Shown: positions 36,998-49,133, numbered from the stretch's first letter. The stretch: DNA of 64,000 nucleotides from Cordia subcordata (GCA_028554755.1 JAPTOF010000011.1:4554501-4618500), one strand, 5' to 3'. The notes: generated from the sequence alone by a model not told the origin. Made by a program: numbers and translations.

Positions 36998-39900
36998 TTT
37001 GTTGAATTTTGTTGTGTTTAATTAATATATTTTGCTAGATGCACGCGGAGCTGCAAGTGCTTTCACCGTTGGTTCCGGTTCGGGAGGTGAATTTCCTTCG
37101 GTTCTGCAAGCAGCACGCTGAAGGGGTGTGGGCAGTTGTCGATGTGTCCATCGACACCATGCGGGAAACTTCTTCTGGGGCACCGACGTATCCAAACTGC
37201 AGAAGGCTTCCTTCAGGCTGTGTAGTGCAAGATTTGCCTAATGGTTACTCCAAAGTAAGTCATTCTTTAGTCTTCAAATCATCACAAGTATACGTATATA
37301 TTCCAAAACAACGAAAAAACTCTCTTGAGGTAGGCTTTCTCTCCACGTTAGAGGTGTCAAATCTCGTAACGCATAACCTTGCCCCCAAAAGAGGCACAGT
37401 CTGACTTGGTACATGTACTGTATTGTTTGGTAGTTTATCACTTGCTTCATGCAGCTTTAATTGCATTGATTGAGCTTATCCCCAGGCGGGTATGATTTAC
37501 GCTTTTGTGTTAAATGTGTTTGTTGATATCAAAAGAAATGAAAAGAAGTTGGTGATATAGTCCAAATCAAAAAAGAAAAGTCAAAAGAGTTTGCTGGGGT
37601 ATTACTTGAGTAGTTGACCAAGAAAACAAAAAGGGCAAAAAAGAAAAAAGGAGTGTAATAAAGTAATAAAAATTTTAGAAAAAGTTAAGAGCAATCAATT
37701 GAAATAACACTTAGTCAAAATCATGAAGATTATCATTTGTACGCCCAAAGTCCATTATATTATGCTTTGGCAAACAAGAATTTTTCTTTCTGAAGATCAC
37801 TTGCAAAATCATTACAAGTCTTTGGTGATGTGTGTGTCTCAAATAAAATAAGCTTTTGAACCTTCTCAAACTTTAATTAGATGCTTCTTGTTTTGCTAAA
37901 AACCATATGATAATCTTGCTTAAGATCGGCGTAAAACAATATTTTAAGACAACCCCTCGTGCAAAGTTCGAGGTTTTACTTACTTCACTAAATAAAATAA
38001 TGAACAGAAGCCTCCATTTTTGCTTCTACTTTTTGCACCCTTGGGACACATTAATTTTCTTATGATTAATTACATGTAAAAAAATATAATATATGCCTTG
38101 TAAATCCCAAACATCGATAGAATAAACTATGCATTTGATGTTTCTATTCCAATCTCTGATGCTTCTCGATCATTACACACACTGGAGACTTATTTAATTG
38201 CATGTAAACTGTGTATTATCTGGTTCCAGCCTCATGATGGTGTCTGTTTTTTCTACTCAATTTAGGACCTTTCTGGTCAAACTCCGAGACTTGCTATTCT
38301 GTTGTCACGTGAGCATCTTAGTTTGTTTTATTGGTTTGTAGCGCTTTAGGCTATCTCCTAACAGTTCTTTTATTTTTTTCCCCTAAATTTAAGTGATTTG
38401 GGTCATTTTCTTATAATTTGAATCTTTTATTTTCAGTTTTACTCTAGCAACTTTCCTATTTTTTATCAAATTCTCTGTTTAAGGAATCCTTATTTTAGTT
38501 TTATTATAACAGTTATCCTATTTTAAAATATTACAATCTTAAAACTATGGAGAATAGGGGAAGGGATTTGGGTTTTGGGTTTTGGTTTTAGGGGATGAAA
38601 AAAACCCTTATATATAGGTATTTTGTTTTGGGGTTTTGAAAAAATTCAAATTTTGGGGATGGGATAGGGAGGCTGTTGGAGCACATTAGCACGAATCACT
38701 CCCCTAAATATGGGATTTTTTTTAATGTTTAGGGTTGCTGTTGGAGGAAGCCTAATACATACCTATATCTCTCTATGTCTTCAGGCTTGAACAGTCTTGC
38801 CTCGTGCCTTCAAATCTTGCAAAATCTTGTGGAACCGACTATATTTTATTCCTTTGAAATTGCACGGATCAAAATTCAATAATAGTGAATTGTTAATGAA
38901 AGTAATTCCGCTACTTATATTCTTGACATGATTTAGTATTAGAATTTTGATCAAGCTTGTCTTCTTTTTGACAGTTTTGACCAATTAGTTTACTTTGGCA
39001 TTCCATGTCATAGGTTTAGGTCTAGCACAAAAAAATTTCTCATTCAAGCAAAATTCTATTTTAGTGGGTTCGATTATATGAATCTGATTCTTCCCGTCTG
39101 TTAATGTTTATTGTCTCACTTGCTAATGGTGTGCATTAACATGTATTGGATATAAATCTTTATGCTTTAAACTCCAGTCAGTGGTAATAGCAATGAACTA
39201 ATTGGTTGATGGGTGATCATTAAAATGGCCAGGTGACATGGGTAGAGCACGCAGAATATGATGAGAGCGTAGTTCACCAGCTCTACCGACCCTTGATCAG
39301 TGCCGGCATGGGTTTTGGTGCGCAAAGGTGGGTTGCCACCCTTCAACGGCAATGCGAATGCCTTGCCATCCTCATGTCGTCTACCGTGCCAGCGAGGGAT
39401 CATACCGGTAATCAAGAAGTTGTTCTTGACGTAATAATGTTATTTGTAGAACTCCTCGCTCATTATACCATAATATTAAGAGCGAATATGTTTCTGCTTC
39501 TGCTTTTTGATCTTGAAACGTATTTTTATGGCTTAATCTTTATCATGTGCATGATCAAAATGATACTATTTGGCATTGCAGCGGCAATAACTCTTCCTGG
39601 GAGGAGGAGCATGTTGAAGCTAGCGCAGCGCATGACTGATAACTTTTGTGCGGGCGTTTGCGCTTCGACGGTCCACAAATGGAACAAACTTAATGCTGGG
39701 AATGTGGATGAAGACGTCCGTGTCATGACTAGAAAGAGCGTTGACGACCCCGGGGAGCCACAGGGCATCGTGTTGAGCGCGGCGACCTCGGCTTGGCTGC
39801 CTGTTTCCCCTCAAAGACTCTTTGATTTTCTCCGCGATGAGCGCCTTAGAAGTGAGTGGGACATTCTATCGAATGGTGGTCCTATGCAAGAGATGGCACA

Positions 39901-41378
39901 CATTGCTAAAGGCCAAGATCATGGCAATTGCGTTTCCCTCCTTCGTTCTAGTGTAAGTCCCTTCTCTTTATCTTTGCACTTCATTTTATGCATATGATGC
40001 ACAAATTTGCATGACACGTTTTCACACCAAATCAAAGCCAAATTAAGTTGGACCCCACTCGATGTCGGTCATGTAGATTTGACGAAACCATGGTTTCCAT
40101 CTAATCACTTTGATTAAAGTTGTTTGGAATATTTAACCATAATTATATTACGAATATATTATTGTTAGATCTGGTTCATAATACGGTACGGGTACGAGTG
40201 TGAATAGTAGAAAATAGTAGCACAAGTTATGGCATGATTCATGAATTTCTGTTTTTTACGTAGAGGGTGGGAAACATAGGCTAATAATGCATGGTGACCA
40301 TTACGACAAAATGTGAAATTTGGATGTATCTAATAGGACAGATGCATAGCCGATCTATTGTCTGTCCAAATTTTAACCTATTGGGCCATTACACAAGTCA
40401 AACCCACATGACACCTGTCGCCTTTATGGGTCAGCCTTTGGACGTCACCTCCCTTCATGAAAAGTCTTTCACTGACACAATATTTTAACGTTGGTGATAA
40501 TAATTTCATTTAAAGTGCTAAATTATTCATATTATTAGTTATCATGATAACATCAGTAAGTTGTTACTGATAAATTATTATTGTAATACAGTAATAATAT
40601 TATGAGTTGATTTTGAGCCTGTTTGGCTTGGTTTTTTTTAATATAAAATATAATTGCTTGAAAAAAGTATATTATTTTTGTAATAATTATTTAGTTTGGT
40701 TTAAAAAAAAAACTAAAACTTTAAAAAAAATTTATTACAAAAGTTTTTAAATAATAAAATTTTCAGTTCCTCAAATAAGTAAGCATTTGTTTCAAGAAGT
40801 GTGAGAAAAAACCTTTTTAAAAATGATCAATCCAAAACAAAATCTTATTCTCGTCTTTCGAGCCTCTTGAGTTGACGCAGTTATTGGTGACAAGACACTA
40901 TCATTCATCAAATGAAGGTTACATTTCACTTTTATGTAATTTGTGGATATTGAGGGTTTTTCCTCTGTGTTCGAAGGCCATGAGCGCAAACCAGAGTAGC
41001 ATGCTGATACTCCAGGAGACATGCACGGACGCGGCAGGGTCGCTTGTGGTGTACGCGCCCGTTGACATTCCAGCAATGCACGTGGTGATGAACGGTGGAG
41101 ATTCGGCATACGTCGCATTGCTCCCTTCGGGATTCGCGATCGTTCCTGATGGGCCCGGCTCACGAGGGCCCATCACCCCAAATGGCCCAGCAAATGGAGC
41201 AACCAGCAATGGTGGCCCAGCCCAGAGGGTAGGTGGGTCCCTCTTGACGGTGGCCTTCCAAATCTTGGTGAACAGTCTCCCTACGGCCAAGCTCACTGTG
41301 GAATCGGTTGAGACTGTCAACAATCTCATCTCATGCACTGTTCAGAAAATCAAAGCAGCCCTGCACTGCGAAAGCTAA
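34962..41378 (+). CDS. ANL2: HD-ZIP class IV transcription factor, ANL2-like
   Basis: Exons 34962-35210, 35316-35584, 35703-35820, 35947-36630, 36739-36840, 37039-37254, 39233-39407, 39582-39952 and 40977-41378 join in phase through GT-AG introns to 861 residues (ANL2 of Arabidopsis: about 800). The start [11 protein letters not shown] matches the family. Glycine (about 19-34) and asparagine tracts are followed by RSREEEHD, an acidic stretch and the homeodomain (about 155-212, with [10 protein letters not shown] at its end). The zipper-loop-zipper (213-290) has ICTNCGG; its CxxC is residues 246-249. The START domain covers about 357-595 and the SAD region runs to the C-terminal HCES. Such proteins are nuclear DNA-binding factors acting on L1-box promoters in epidermal and subepidermal cells; ANL2 relatives affect anthocyanin, root cell identity and, as tomato CD2, cuticle. 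One extra residue ([10 protein letters not shown], usually LWVRSLEGG) lies in START. No breaks. HDG1 is the main alternative name. Confidence 0.95.
36955..36995. repeat. (GA)n tract in intron 5
   Basis: An A run followed by about 20 GA units, ending some 45 bases before the exon 6 acceptor. Likely length-variable. Confidence 0.9.
37255..39232 (+). other. Intron 6 of the HD-ZIP IV gene, 1,978 bp
   Basis: Begins GTAAGT and ends GGCCAG. It is much longer than the short introns of this gene (105-198 bp). No coding region or clear transposon ends were seen. Poly-A and AT-rich stretches lie at 37560-37680. Confidence 0.85.
39953..40976 (+). other. Intron 8 of the HD-ZIP IV gene, 1,024 bp
   Basis: Begins GTAAGT and ends TCGAAG. 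The part 40614-40850 starts GAGCCTGTTTGGCTTGG and is AT-rich; the same GAGCCTGTTTGGCT start is seen at 58639, so a MITE-like insertion in the intron is possible. Confidence 0.8.
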
Positions 41379-41880
41379 TTGGTTCTTTTTCTTTTCCTCT
41401 TATTTGTTTTTATTTATTTTGTGCTGAAAAAAAGAAATCGTTGTTTATCTGACTCGGGCGAGCGTGTTCTTAAAAAGTATTTTGTGGGATCAGTAGGCTG
41501 CGGTGGTGGTGCTTCAGATCCTAAACTCAGTTAGGGGGTGAGTCAAGAACGAACCGCCTTAAAGCAACCAAGGCAAGGTGTTTTAAGAACCTATCGAAAA
41601 ACAATGGTGATGGTTAAATCTTTTAGCACCATGCAAGGGGTGGTGGTTCGGGTATTGACTCTTGGTGCCCCTTTGAGTGGAGAAAAGAAAAAGAGAGCAT
41701 AAGCTGTGTGGCTTATTGGAGTGTGAGGTTGTTTTTTTGTTATCAATGTCAAATGTTTTGACGATAGTTGTTGTTTTGTTTGAATGTGTGATTAGATCGT
41801 CCTCCTTAACTAAATCTAATGACTGTAGCCAAATTATTATTGACTTGTCACTTGTGAGTTTTTAGGTTTACATTCTATCC
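41379..41880 (+). other. 3' UTR of the HD-ZIP IV gene
   Basis: Follows the TAA stop. GC content stays higher than in flanking DNA to about 41700, and the segment 41490-41670 is repeat-free with small hairpin potential (CCTAAACTCAGTTAGG, 41519-41534). No AATAAA was found at the expected place, so the 3' end is estimated from the change to AT-rich sequence. Confidence 0.5.
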
Positions 41881-44229
41881 AAAAGACTTTTTTTGGTCCT
41901 CTCTTTGATTATGAAATTTTGTCAATCATGTTCTTAATTTGGGTCACTTTTGATATTTTTGGTTTTGTTGATAATTTTCATCGCCGATAAAGGTAATCAT
42001 GTACGACTCTTTAAATCCTCGATTTTTTCTTTTTATTTCTGTCCTTTTCCAAATTCTTATAAAAAATACCCTAGTTTGAGGAATGATTTCAAAATTGCTT
42101 TTGAAATATTGAAAACCGTATTTAAATACCAAAATTTAGCTTCGTTACGAATTTTGAATTTACTACAAAAAAATTCATCGAAAGTTGCGTTCGGTATTTC
42201 AAATGTCAAAAATTGTATTTCAAGCCAAGGTTTCATGGTACTTTTACGGTAATTGGACATGTTTGGTATTTCAAATCTTGAACACGAGTTTCGAAGCATT
42301 TTTATTGCAATAAATTTAAAATTCAAAATAAAATTTAAATTTTGGTACTTGAAATATCGAAAGTTATTTTAATCATCAAATTCATTTTTCAAAAACTATA
42401 AAGAGAAGATTTGAATACACGGTTGAAATTAGAGTATATTTAACAAGAATTAAAAAAAGTAGGGTATTTCTTAAAAAAAAAAATCCTTCAATCCGCAGCC
42501 TCTCCAATGAGGGTAAATGTTCTTTACCTGTCACCTCAAGTGAGAATGAATTTAGCTTAGCAATAGTGCGTAAAAGACCACACGCCAAAAAAATAAAAAA
42601 GGAGTAAAAGATGCAACTTTGTTAGTTACGTTTTAAGGATTGAGAAAAATTGGTATATGTAGAGGTAAGAGGATCTGTGTAATTATTCGGTTATTAACTA
42701 AATTGGACCAAATTTTAAATTCTCAAATAATTGAATTTATAAAAATTGTGAACCAAAATTGAACCGAGTTTTTTTTTTAGTCATAGACATTAATATTATT
42801 AGACTAAATATAAAATAATACAACTAACCAACAGCAATGACGTCATACGCAGTTCAAAACATGGAACAAATCCACAAGCGATTGCAAAATCGAATCATTA
42901 GGGAGAGACTATTGTTGAATGTTCTTTGTTAGCCAATCTGGCACTCTATTAGCATTCTTTGGTATATAAACGACACTCAAGAAACCCGTCTCGAAGAGAA
43001 AAAGTTGCACATCCTTCACAGAGACAATTGCCTAACTTAAAGTCGACTCAGAATTAAAACATAAAACTAATTTAAGGTTGTAAAATTCAATAACTCTAGT
43101 GCAATACCACATTGCTAAGCCATGTGGCAGTGAGAAAGCACAGGAAAACGAACAAGTGACGGTAAGGCGGAGCCTAGAATACAATGTCATAGGTTTGGCC
43201 CAAACACGAAAAATATTAGAGAAAACTCTAAGAGAAAGTAATGGAGAAAGACTCGTCTCTAAGAGAGAGAGAGAATAATCAAAATAACCGAATAATATGT
43301 AGTTTAAATATTAAACTCTTAAACTAATTTGAACAATTGAATAACTAAATTTTTAACTGAACACTCAAATTAGCAACTTTAAAAATTAGGATAAAGTAAA
43401 TGCAAATATCTGAATAGCATGTAACTATAATTTGGTATTAACTGAATTCTTAAAATAATTTGGGTAATTGAATACCCAAATTAGTAAATTTGAAAATTAG
43501 AAGGCAAAAGAAAAAATTAAATGGGAGGATGAGCATATCGGTAACTGATTTTTTGAAAACCTATTTTAAATAAATTTATTATAAATTTATTTAAAAAAAT
43601 TATAAACTCTGTAATAGAGTACGCGCTGCTCGATATATTCTTGGTAATCGCTGCTGCACTATAGTACACATATTAGGTCAATTACTGAAATATTAAGTCA
43701 ACAAGCTAAAACTTATATCATTAACTAAAACCAAAAATGAATACTTTTACCATTTATTTTTATTTATGGAGCACTTAAAGATACTTTTAAAAAAAATTAT
43801 TCAAAAAGCATTTAAAAAAACAATCCAAACGTGCCTCTCAAAGAGCCTTTTTTAATCCAAATTTTGCCGAAAAAGAGTAAAAATAATAACTAGAAAACTT
43901 AAATGCAGTACTATATATATATGCGGGTAGTTCGGCTTGACAATAAATTTTTATTCCTAAAATTCAAAAATCGAAACATTCCTTACGGTTTTAATCTAAA
44001 ACTGTGACCGATCAAGTTACATTAAAAATAATTAATTTACAATCATTCTGATTTAACTGAAACAGTTTTTTAATTTTAGTAATTTTATATTCACCCCTCA
44101 CCAGGAAACACAAATACAACAACTATGAGTTGTTAAGTGGTAATTGGTAAACCAAACGCACTAGATGAACAGTTTGGTGGTACATGCATGAACTGTAACC
44201 TACTCATTCATGCACAATAATGGAGACAC
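41881..44229. other. AT-rich downstream DNA, no gene seen
   Basis: Holds repeated TTTCAAATA and GAAATATTGAAAA motifs (42000-42370), an AACCGAA-rich segment near 42690-42770 and direct repeats at 43280-43500. No open frame has a recognisable family. Confidence 0.5.
43280..43500. repeat. Two direct repeats of about 110 bp
   Basis: 43280-43390 and 43403-43500 both run from CAAA(A)TA and GAATA(A/G)(T/C)ATGTA through TTAACTGAA-like and AATTTG(A/G)(A/G)(C/T)AATTGAATA to CAAATTAG and AAAATTAG. Offset about 123 bases. Confidence 0.6.
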
Positions 44230-44720
44230 GCACTTGCGATAGTAGAGTGAAGTTGGGTGGCGTGACGGACTCGATAACGCGATCGATTCAGTGTGTGGCG
44301 ATCTTTCATTGAAATATCATGCATTCTTTGGATTTCCACGCCGTTGGTCCTCTCTCTCGCCGCCACTCACGCACATCCTCGATTTACCTCCCGCTCTCCT
44401 TTGGTTAACCCTTTTAAAGAATAATGGAGGTCACACAGCTAAAAATGTTTGATTACACACAGCAATCTTTTTTGTACGCGGGGGTGGCGGACAGGCGGGG
44501 TGATGATGAAGGTGAGCAACGAGCCGGGGCTAGGGGTGGGGTGAGCGTGGGCTTGAGAGGTGGAGGGGTGGGGGTCCTGTAATGCATTAAATGAGTTTGC
44601 AGAATCTGTTGGCTGAAAGGCTTACCTGCATTTAATGCATTTGCCTTTGCTTTTTTGGCTTCATTTTACTGGGCGCATACCCAATGGTTAGTAGACGCGT
44701 CTCCATAGCCTGACCAAGTT
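44230..44720. promoter_or_regulatory. GC-rich, repeat-poor block with HD-ZIP IV-type sites
   Basis: Distinctly richer in G and C than its surroundings and without long A/T runs or transposon ends. Contains GATAACGCGATCGATT (44270-44286), a CCGCCACTCACGC region and a long G-rich run (44480-44577). The end carries a perfect 13-bp inverted repeat (44581-44593 and 44629-44641). It could be a conserved regulatory region or an untranslated exon of something unrecognised. Confidence 0.35.
44581..44641. promoter_or_regulatory. Inverted pair of GCATTAAATG sites
   Basis: AATGCATTAAATG at 44581-44593 is repeated exactly in reverse at 44629-44641, 35 bases apart. On the minus strand the second contains the full GCATTAAATGC (44628-44638), the pseudo-palindrome bound by PDF2 and related HD-ZIP IV proteins, and the L1 box TAAATGCA (44627-44634). 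Confidence 0.45.
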
Positions 44721-46164
44721 AGATTGAAAAAAAAAGAAAAAGAAAATCAGGATTTGACAATAATTTTTTATATAATCAACTATGTAGATAACACATAAAT
44801 ATATTATTATGTGAGCTAATTAATGAATATATTTTTAATTTCAGTGATAAATGGTATAATTATATAATACTAAGTAATGTTTAAAGTTTGAACCGTAAAT
44901 GAAATATGATTCATTTTTTTTAATTATAAAGGCGATGGTTTTAAAATGCGGTGGTTTAAAATGTCGATGCCCGTATTACCACTGCCTATTACTTTTTCTT
45001 TTGTAATGCTAGAACTTTAATTTGTGGGTTAGACCCAAGAAGTATAATTGTGCTGATTGCTTTACAAAATTTTAAAATTTCAAGTTTCATTTGTTACTCA
45101 TAAGATTGAAGATATTTGTTATTAGTTATTTTGGAGAAAAATACGAGCAAGAACTTTCTTTGAGATAATCCAAACGGCTTCTTTTCTCTTAAAAAGAAAA
45201 CAAAAAAAAAAAGAAAAAAGAAAAAGGGTTGCCTAGCTTCGATGGGTTGATTCCTTGTGCGTGTCAGACTAGAAACGGCGTTTTGCTGAAGTACCGAGTC
45301 ATCTTGATGCGCTAGCACGATGGAGATTGCTAAATTGGAGCATGCATACATTTATCATCAGTAAACTATCATTACGTACTTCATTATATCTCAAGGCCAA
45401 AAAGATGCCGATTCAAAGAGCCTCCATTTATATTCGTACTCTGCAGGAAATATATATATAATGACACAAATCCTCATTGTGGCATGCTATATAACCAAAT
45501 TTTTGTCATATAATGCTTTAATTTAATTTATATAAGGCGTGTTTTGAACGCGTGTTACCATTGCATTGTTGCTATTTCCTCAATAGCATGGTAAGAATAT
45601 TAGTCTCCGTAAGGAGTTTTATCCTAAAGTCAACAGCTAGTAGAAGTAACTTAATGTTTTAGCAATCCTATTCACATGTGAGCCGAAGAAAGCTTTAAAA
45701 AATACTAGATCTAAGATTGATGAAAAGAGTTAACATAGATGGAAAAATATAATTCAGCGATAATAATAGAAGGGACACAAAGTAGATAGCACTCTGTTGA
45801 ATAGTTAAAAATAATGTTTCATTTTAAAATCATTGGTATTAGTTAGGCAATATTATTGAAGGATTCAATTATTTCACATAGACATATGGCTATGGAAACC
45901 TACGTACATTACATCTTAAGTTCTTCCTTTTAATACTGATTCACGTTAAGACTATCATGAAATTAGAATTTGGGCTCCGACCAATTAATACTATTTACTT
46001 TCCACCTATTACTCTAATCTTCTTCTAACTAATGCTATAGTCTAAGATCCTATACGTTCTTCCACTTAAAATTATTTGGTTTTTCCAACAGAAAAGAAAA
46101 TATTAGGGACGGTACTCTTGAGTGACACGTCTAATTTAAAATACATGGATTGATCAATCTCTGA
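44721..46164. other. AT-rich intergenic DNA, no gene seen
   Basis: Contains a short higher-GC patch at 45225-45325. The minus-strand frame there (45094-45351) is low complexity in its second half and not recognised. Confidence 0.4.
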
Positions 46165-46965
46165 AAGGGGCATTTGGTTCACGGAATTCTATAGGATTCA
46201 TGAGAATGTAAGGTCAGAAATGTTGGATTCCTGTATTTGGTTCATATAATGGAAAATTCTTGGGAATATCATATTCTTAGAAATCCAATATTTCCATGAA
46301 TTAGCCAATTTTTAATCCCATGTCATGGGGTGAGAATTTTGCATTCTCGAACTGTGAGAATATGTAGAGTACAATTCAATGACCAAAAAGCAATATTTAA
46401 TATGCTCTCATGTATGAGAAAAAAATTGACAATAGTAAAAAAATAATAAAATAAAAAATTAATTATGTAAGAACAATATAAATAATAGAAATAAAAATAA
46501 TTATAGATTAATTAATGATAAAATAAATTAAAATAATTAATTACTTATGATAAATAAATAAATAAATAATTAAAAATAAAATATTAATTAATTAGAAACT
46601 AAAAATTAAAAATAGAAATTATATAATTTAAAATCTAGAAAAATAATAAAAACTAATAATAAAATTATAAGATTTAAAAATTAAATTAAAATTAATAATT
46701 AAAAATAAAAATATTTAATATTTAATTAAACATAAAAATTAGAAATAATGATAAAGAGAATTAATTAAAAATAAAAATAATTAAAATTTGATTAAACATA
46801 ATACGTTAGCATTACTGGAAATACTTCAAAATATTCTCAAGAATACTTTTGAAGTACCAAACAATTTTCATATCAATCCCAGGAATTACATTCCAAGGAA
46901 TCAAATTCCTGGGAATAATGTGATTTCTGAGAATGAATTTTCATTCCTTAAACCAAATGCCCCTT
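46165..46965. mobile_element. MITE with perfect 15-bp terminal inverted repeats
   Basis: Left end AAGGGGCATTTGGTT (46165-46179) and right end AACCAAATGCCCCTT (46951-46965) are exact reverse complements. Subterminal GGAATTC and GAATTCC blocks continue the symmetry, with an A/T-only core at 46390-46800. No coding capacity. The target duplication is unclear. Confidence 0.8.
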
Positions 46966-48430
46966 GAATGTAATTGGATATATGCTATATTTGTTATATG
47001 TTTATTTGAAATCTAAAATATATATAATTTTGCATAGAGTTCAAATTTAAGATTTCAAATAAACATATAACAAACGCAACAATATTCTTTTTGCACTACA
47101 TAATTGAAAAGAAGAAGATGGTACCAACTTTTTGCACAGACAGACCACAACGTAGAGGACATGGTGGAATCCACAATAACGTACAATGTCTTCTCAAGAT
47201 GGCCAGAGATAAATTGACACCGTTTTTAGACGATAAAAGTAGAAGGTACCGGATGCATTATTGTGATAAATAGGTTCTTTCGATTCCATAAATTTATATA
47301 TATACAATTTCTAAGCATCGTCAAATTAAAGTGAAGACTATAGAAACCCTAACAAGTTGACAGCATTTAACCCCATCAAATTCAAAACCACCAATGATCG
47401 GAATTGTTAAATACACTACAAAATTTTGGGACAATAACTAAGTATTTCTTTTTAGCCACGAAGTAAGCATAGGAAAGTAAAATGATAATTTTTATTCTAA
47501 TGATAGTTTTAAGCGCAAAAAATATTTGTTCATTTTTCAACCATAACAATAATACAAGAATTTTTATGTTTAGTCTTTTTAAGGTTATAAAGAAATTATT
47601 ATGCTCGAAGCGTAACTGATATAAATTTAAAAATTGCATTTGTTACACCAAAAAATATATAAAAAAAATGAATTTCCTTTGGCAAACTAGTTACATTAGT
47701 TACACTTCTAAACTTAATAAATATTAGTTACATTTCCAAGTGTAATCAATAAAGGGTTTGAATTATTGTTTTTGTTTAAAAAGCGAGGTGATTACGAGCT
47801 CCATAAGCGCTCATATAATAAATGGTACAGACTTCCACTTGAATGTATTCATGAATATATTGAATGTATGTAATACTTTTATGTTTTATTGTAAACATAT
47901 ATATTACATGCAAAAAAATTTAGTCTTATATTGCCTAATCTTCCAAATTAATAACATGAATAGATAATGGTTTAATTTGTGTTATTTTTGTTATTGATCA
48001 TGCTTTATTTTTTTACATGCACAGAGTTTTACATGATAAAACTAACGTCTTCTCATTCTTTTCTATTTCAGAGAGTTAATGCTTTTTGATAACTCACAAC
48101 TTATTCTAAACAGGATCACGCTAGATTAATGTTATTATCAGTATTTGATGGTTTTTTGGCATTTTATCACCGGGTACGATTGTACCGCTGAAATATTGAA
48201 TTGTCAAAGAACAAAATCAATCCGTGAAGATGGTGACTTTATAAGAAAAACAACAATATATATATCACGAGTAACGTTCATGTGGCGATGAAGGGATGAA
48301 CACACACAAGCACACACACATATTTATATGTATATATATATATATTTTTTTTTTTTCAAGGCTATGGAAGGTATGGCTCTGGCAGGCTTACAGTTAAATA
48401 TTCTGACAAATTTTGTATTGGGAGAGTAGT
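46966..48430. other. Intergenic DNA, mostly featureless
   Basis: A 60-codon frame at 47091-47273 (KKMVPTFCTDRPQRRG...) has higher GC than its surroundings and a varied residue mix but matches no family I know. The rest is AT-rich, with (CA)n and (TA)n at 48300-48345. Confidence 0.35.
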
Positions 48431-48431
48431 A

Positions 48432-48574
48432 TGTGGTTAAAACCCTAAGAATATCAAATCTTATAAGACAGGCAGGTGTTGGCATGTTCAATGTTTCCAT
48501 TCCCATGTTGATCAAGTAGCGTGAGCTTTCTTTTTCCACAAGTTCCATCCCATTGTCATCGTCACTAGAGACTC
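48432..48574 (-). other. Orphan exon-like segment
   Basis: On the minus strand, TTAAATTGCAG at 48585-48575 is a good splice acceptor, followed by an open frame of about 48 codons with balanced composition: SSDDDNGMELVEKESS, RYLINMGMETLNMP, then CLIRFDIL. The frame stays open to 48324 but becomes low complexity. Codon use looks genic against its AT-rich setting. Neighbouring exons were not found and I do not recognise the protein; it may be a captured or dead gene fragment. Confidence 0.3.
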
Positions 48575-48796
48575 CTGCAATTTAAGGGACCATTTTTGAA
48601 ACTTGGCACATTCATTGTGTGTACTTTCCACGGTTTAGTGCGTGATATTCAACAATCGATTATTTATTTGTTTCCTCCCCATGAGGTGGTGTAATTATTA
48701 GGACTTCTTAGACAATATAGAATATTAAAATAAGCACAAAAATCCTTTTTTTTTTTCTTTTCCAATGACGGCATACACTCATCCAAGTTTTTTGAA

Positions 48797-49133
48797 TGGA
48801 TAAATTATTTCCGCATTCCTTATTTTTTAACAAAATGACATGTAGGTTTTTTATCTTTTTAATTGAATCTTTTAGTCCTTTAGTGTTAACTTTATTGCTG
48901 CCATTAGTATATTTTCGAATTTCCGTCTAATTTTCCCGGTTATTCAATATATTGCATGCGCATGACACGTGAGGTTAACGGCAAAAATTGGACGAAAATT
49001 CAAAAATGGATTGACAGCAGCAACAGAGTTAACACTAAAGGATTAAAAGGTTCAATTAGATATATAAAGGACCAGTGTGTCATTTTGTTAAAAGATAAAA
49101 TATTATAAGAGTAATTTACTCTTTTTCGAATTC
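48797..49133. mobile_element. Foldback element, two arms of about 150 bp
   Basis: Left arm 48797-48945 and reversed right arm 48978-49133 match over most of their length, sharing TTTTAACAAAATGACA, AATTGAA.CTTTTA.TCCTTT and AGTGTTAACT. The centre holds GCATGCGCATGACACGTGAGG. The long arms and AT-rich ends suggest a MITE of the foldback or Mutator-like kind. A transcript would form a long hairpin. Confidence 0.7.

Noticed and set aside
40919..41338. Long minus-strand open frame opposite the last HD-ZIP IV exon
   Set aside because: It lies exactly over the coding exon on the other strand and has no family features; a shadow of the real frame.
43397..43907. Further TAAATGCA matches at 43397-43404 and 43900-43907
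   Set aside because: Several 8-base matches are expected by chance in 64 kb of AT-rich DNA, and these lie in repeat debris without a paired site.
47091..47273. 60-codon frame with varied residues (KKMVPTFCTDRPQRRG)
   Set aside because: No family recognised, no splice sites or neighbours; mentioned in the region note but not called a gene.
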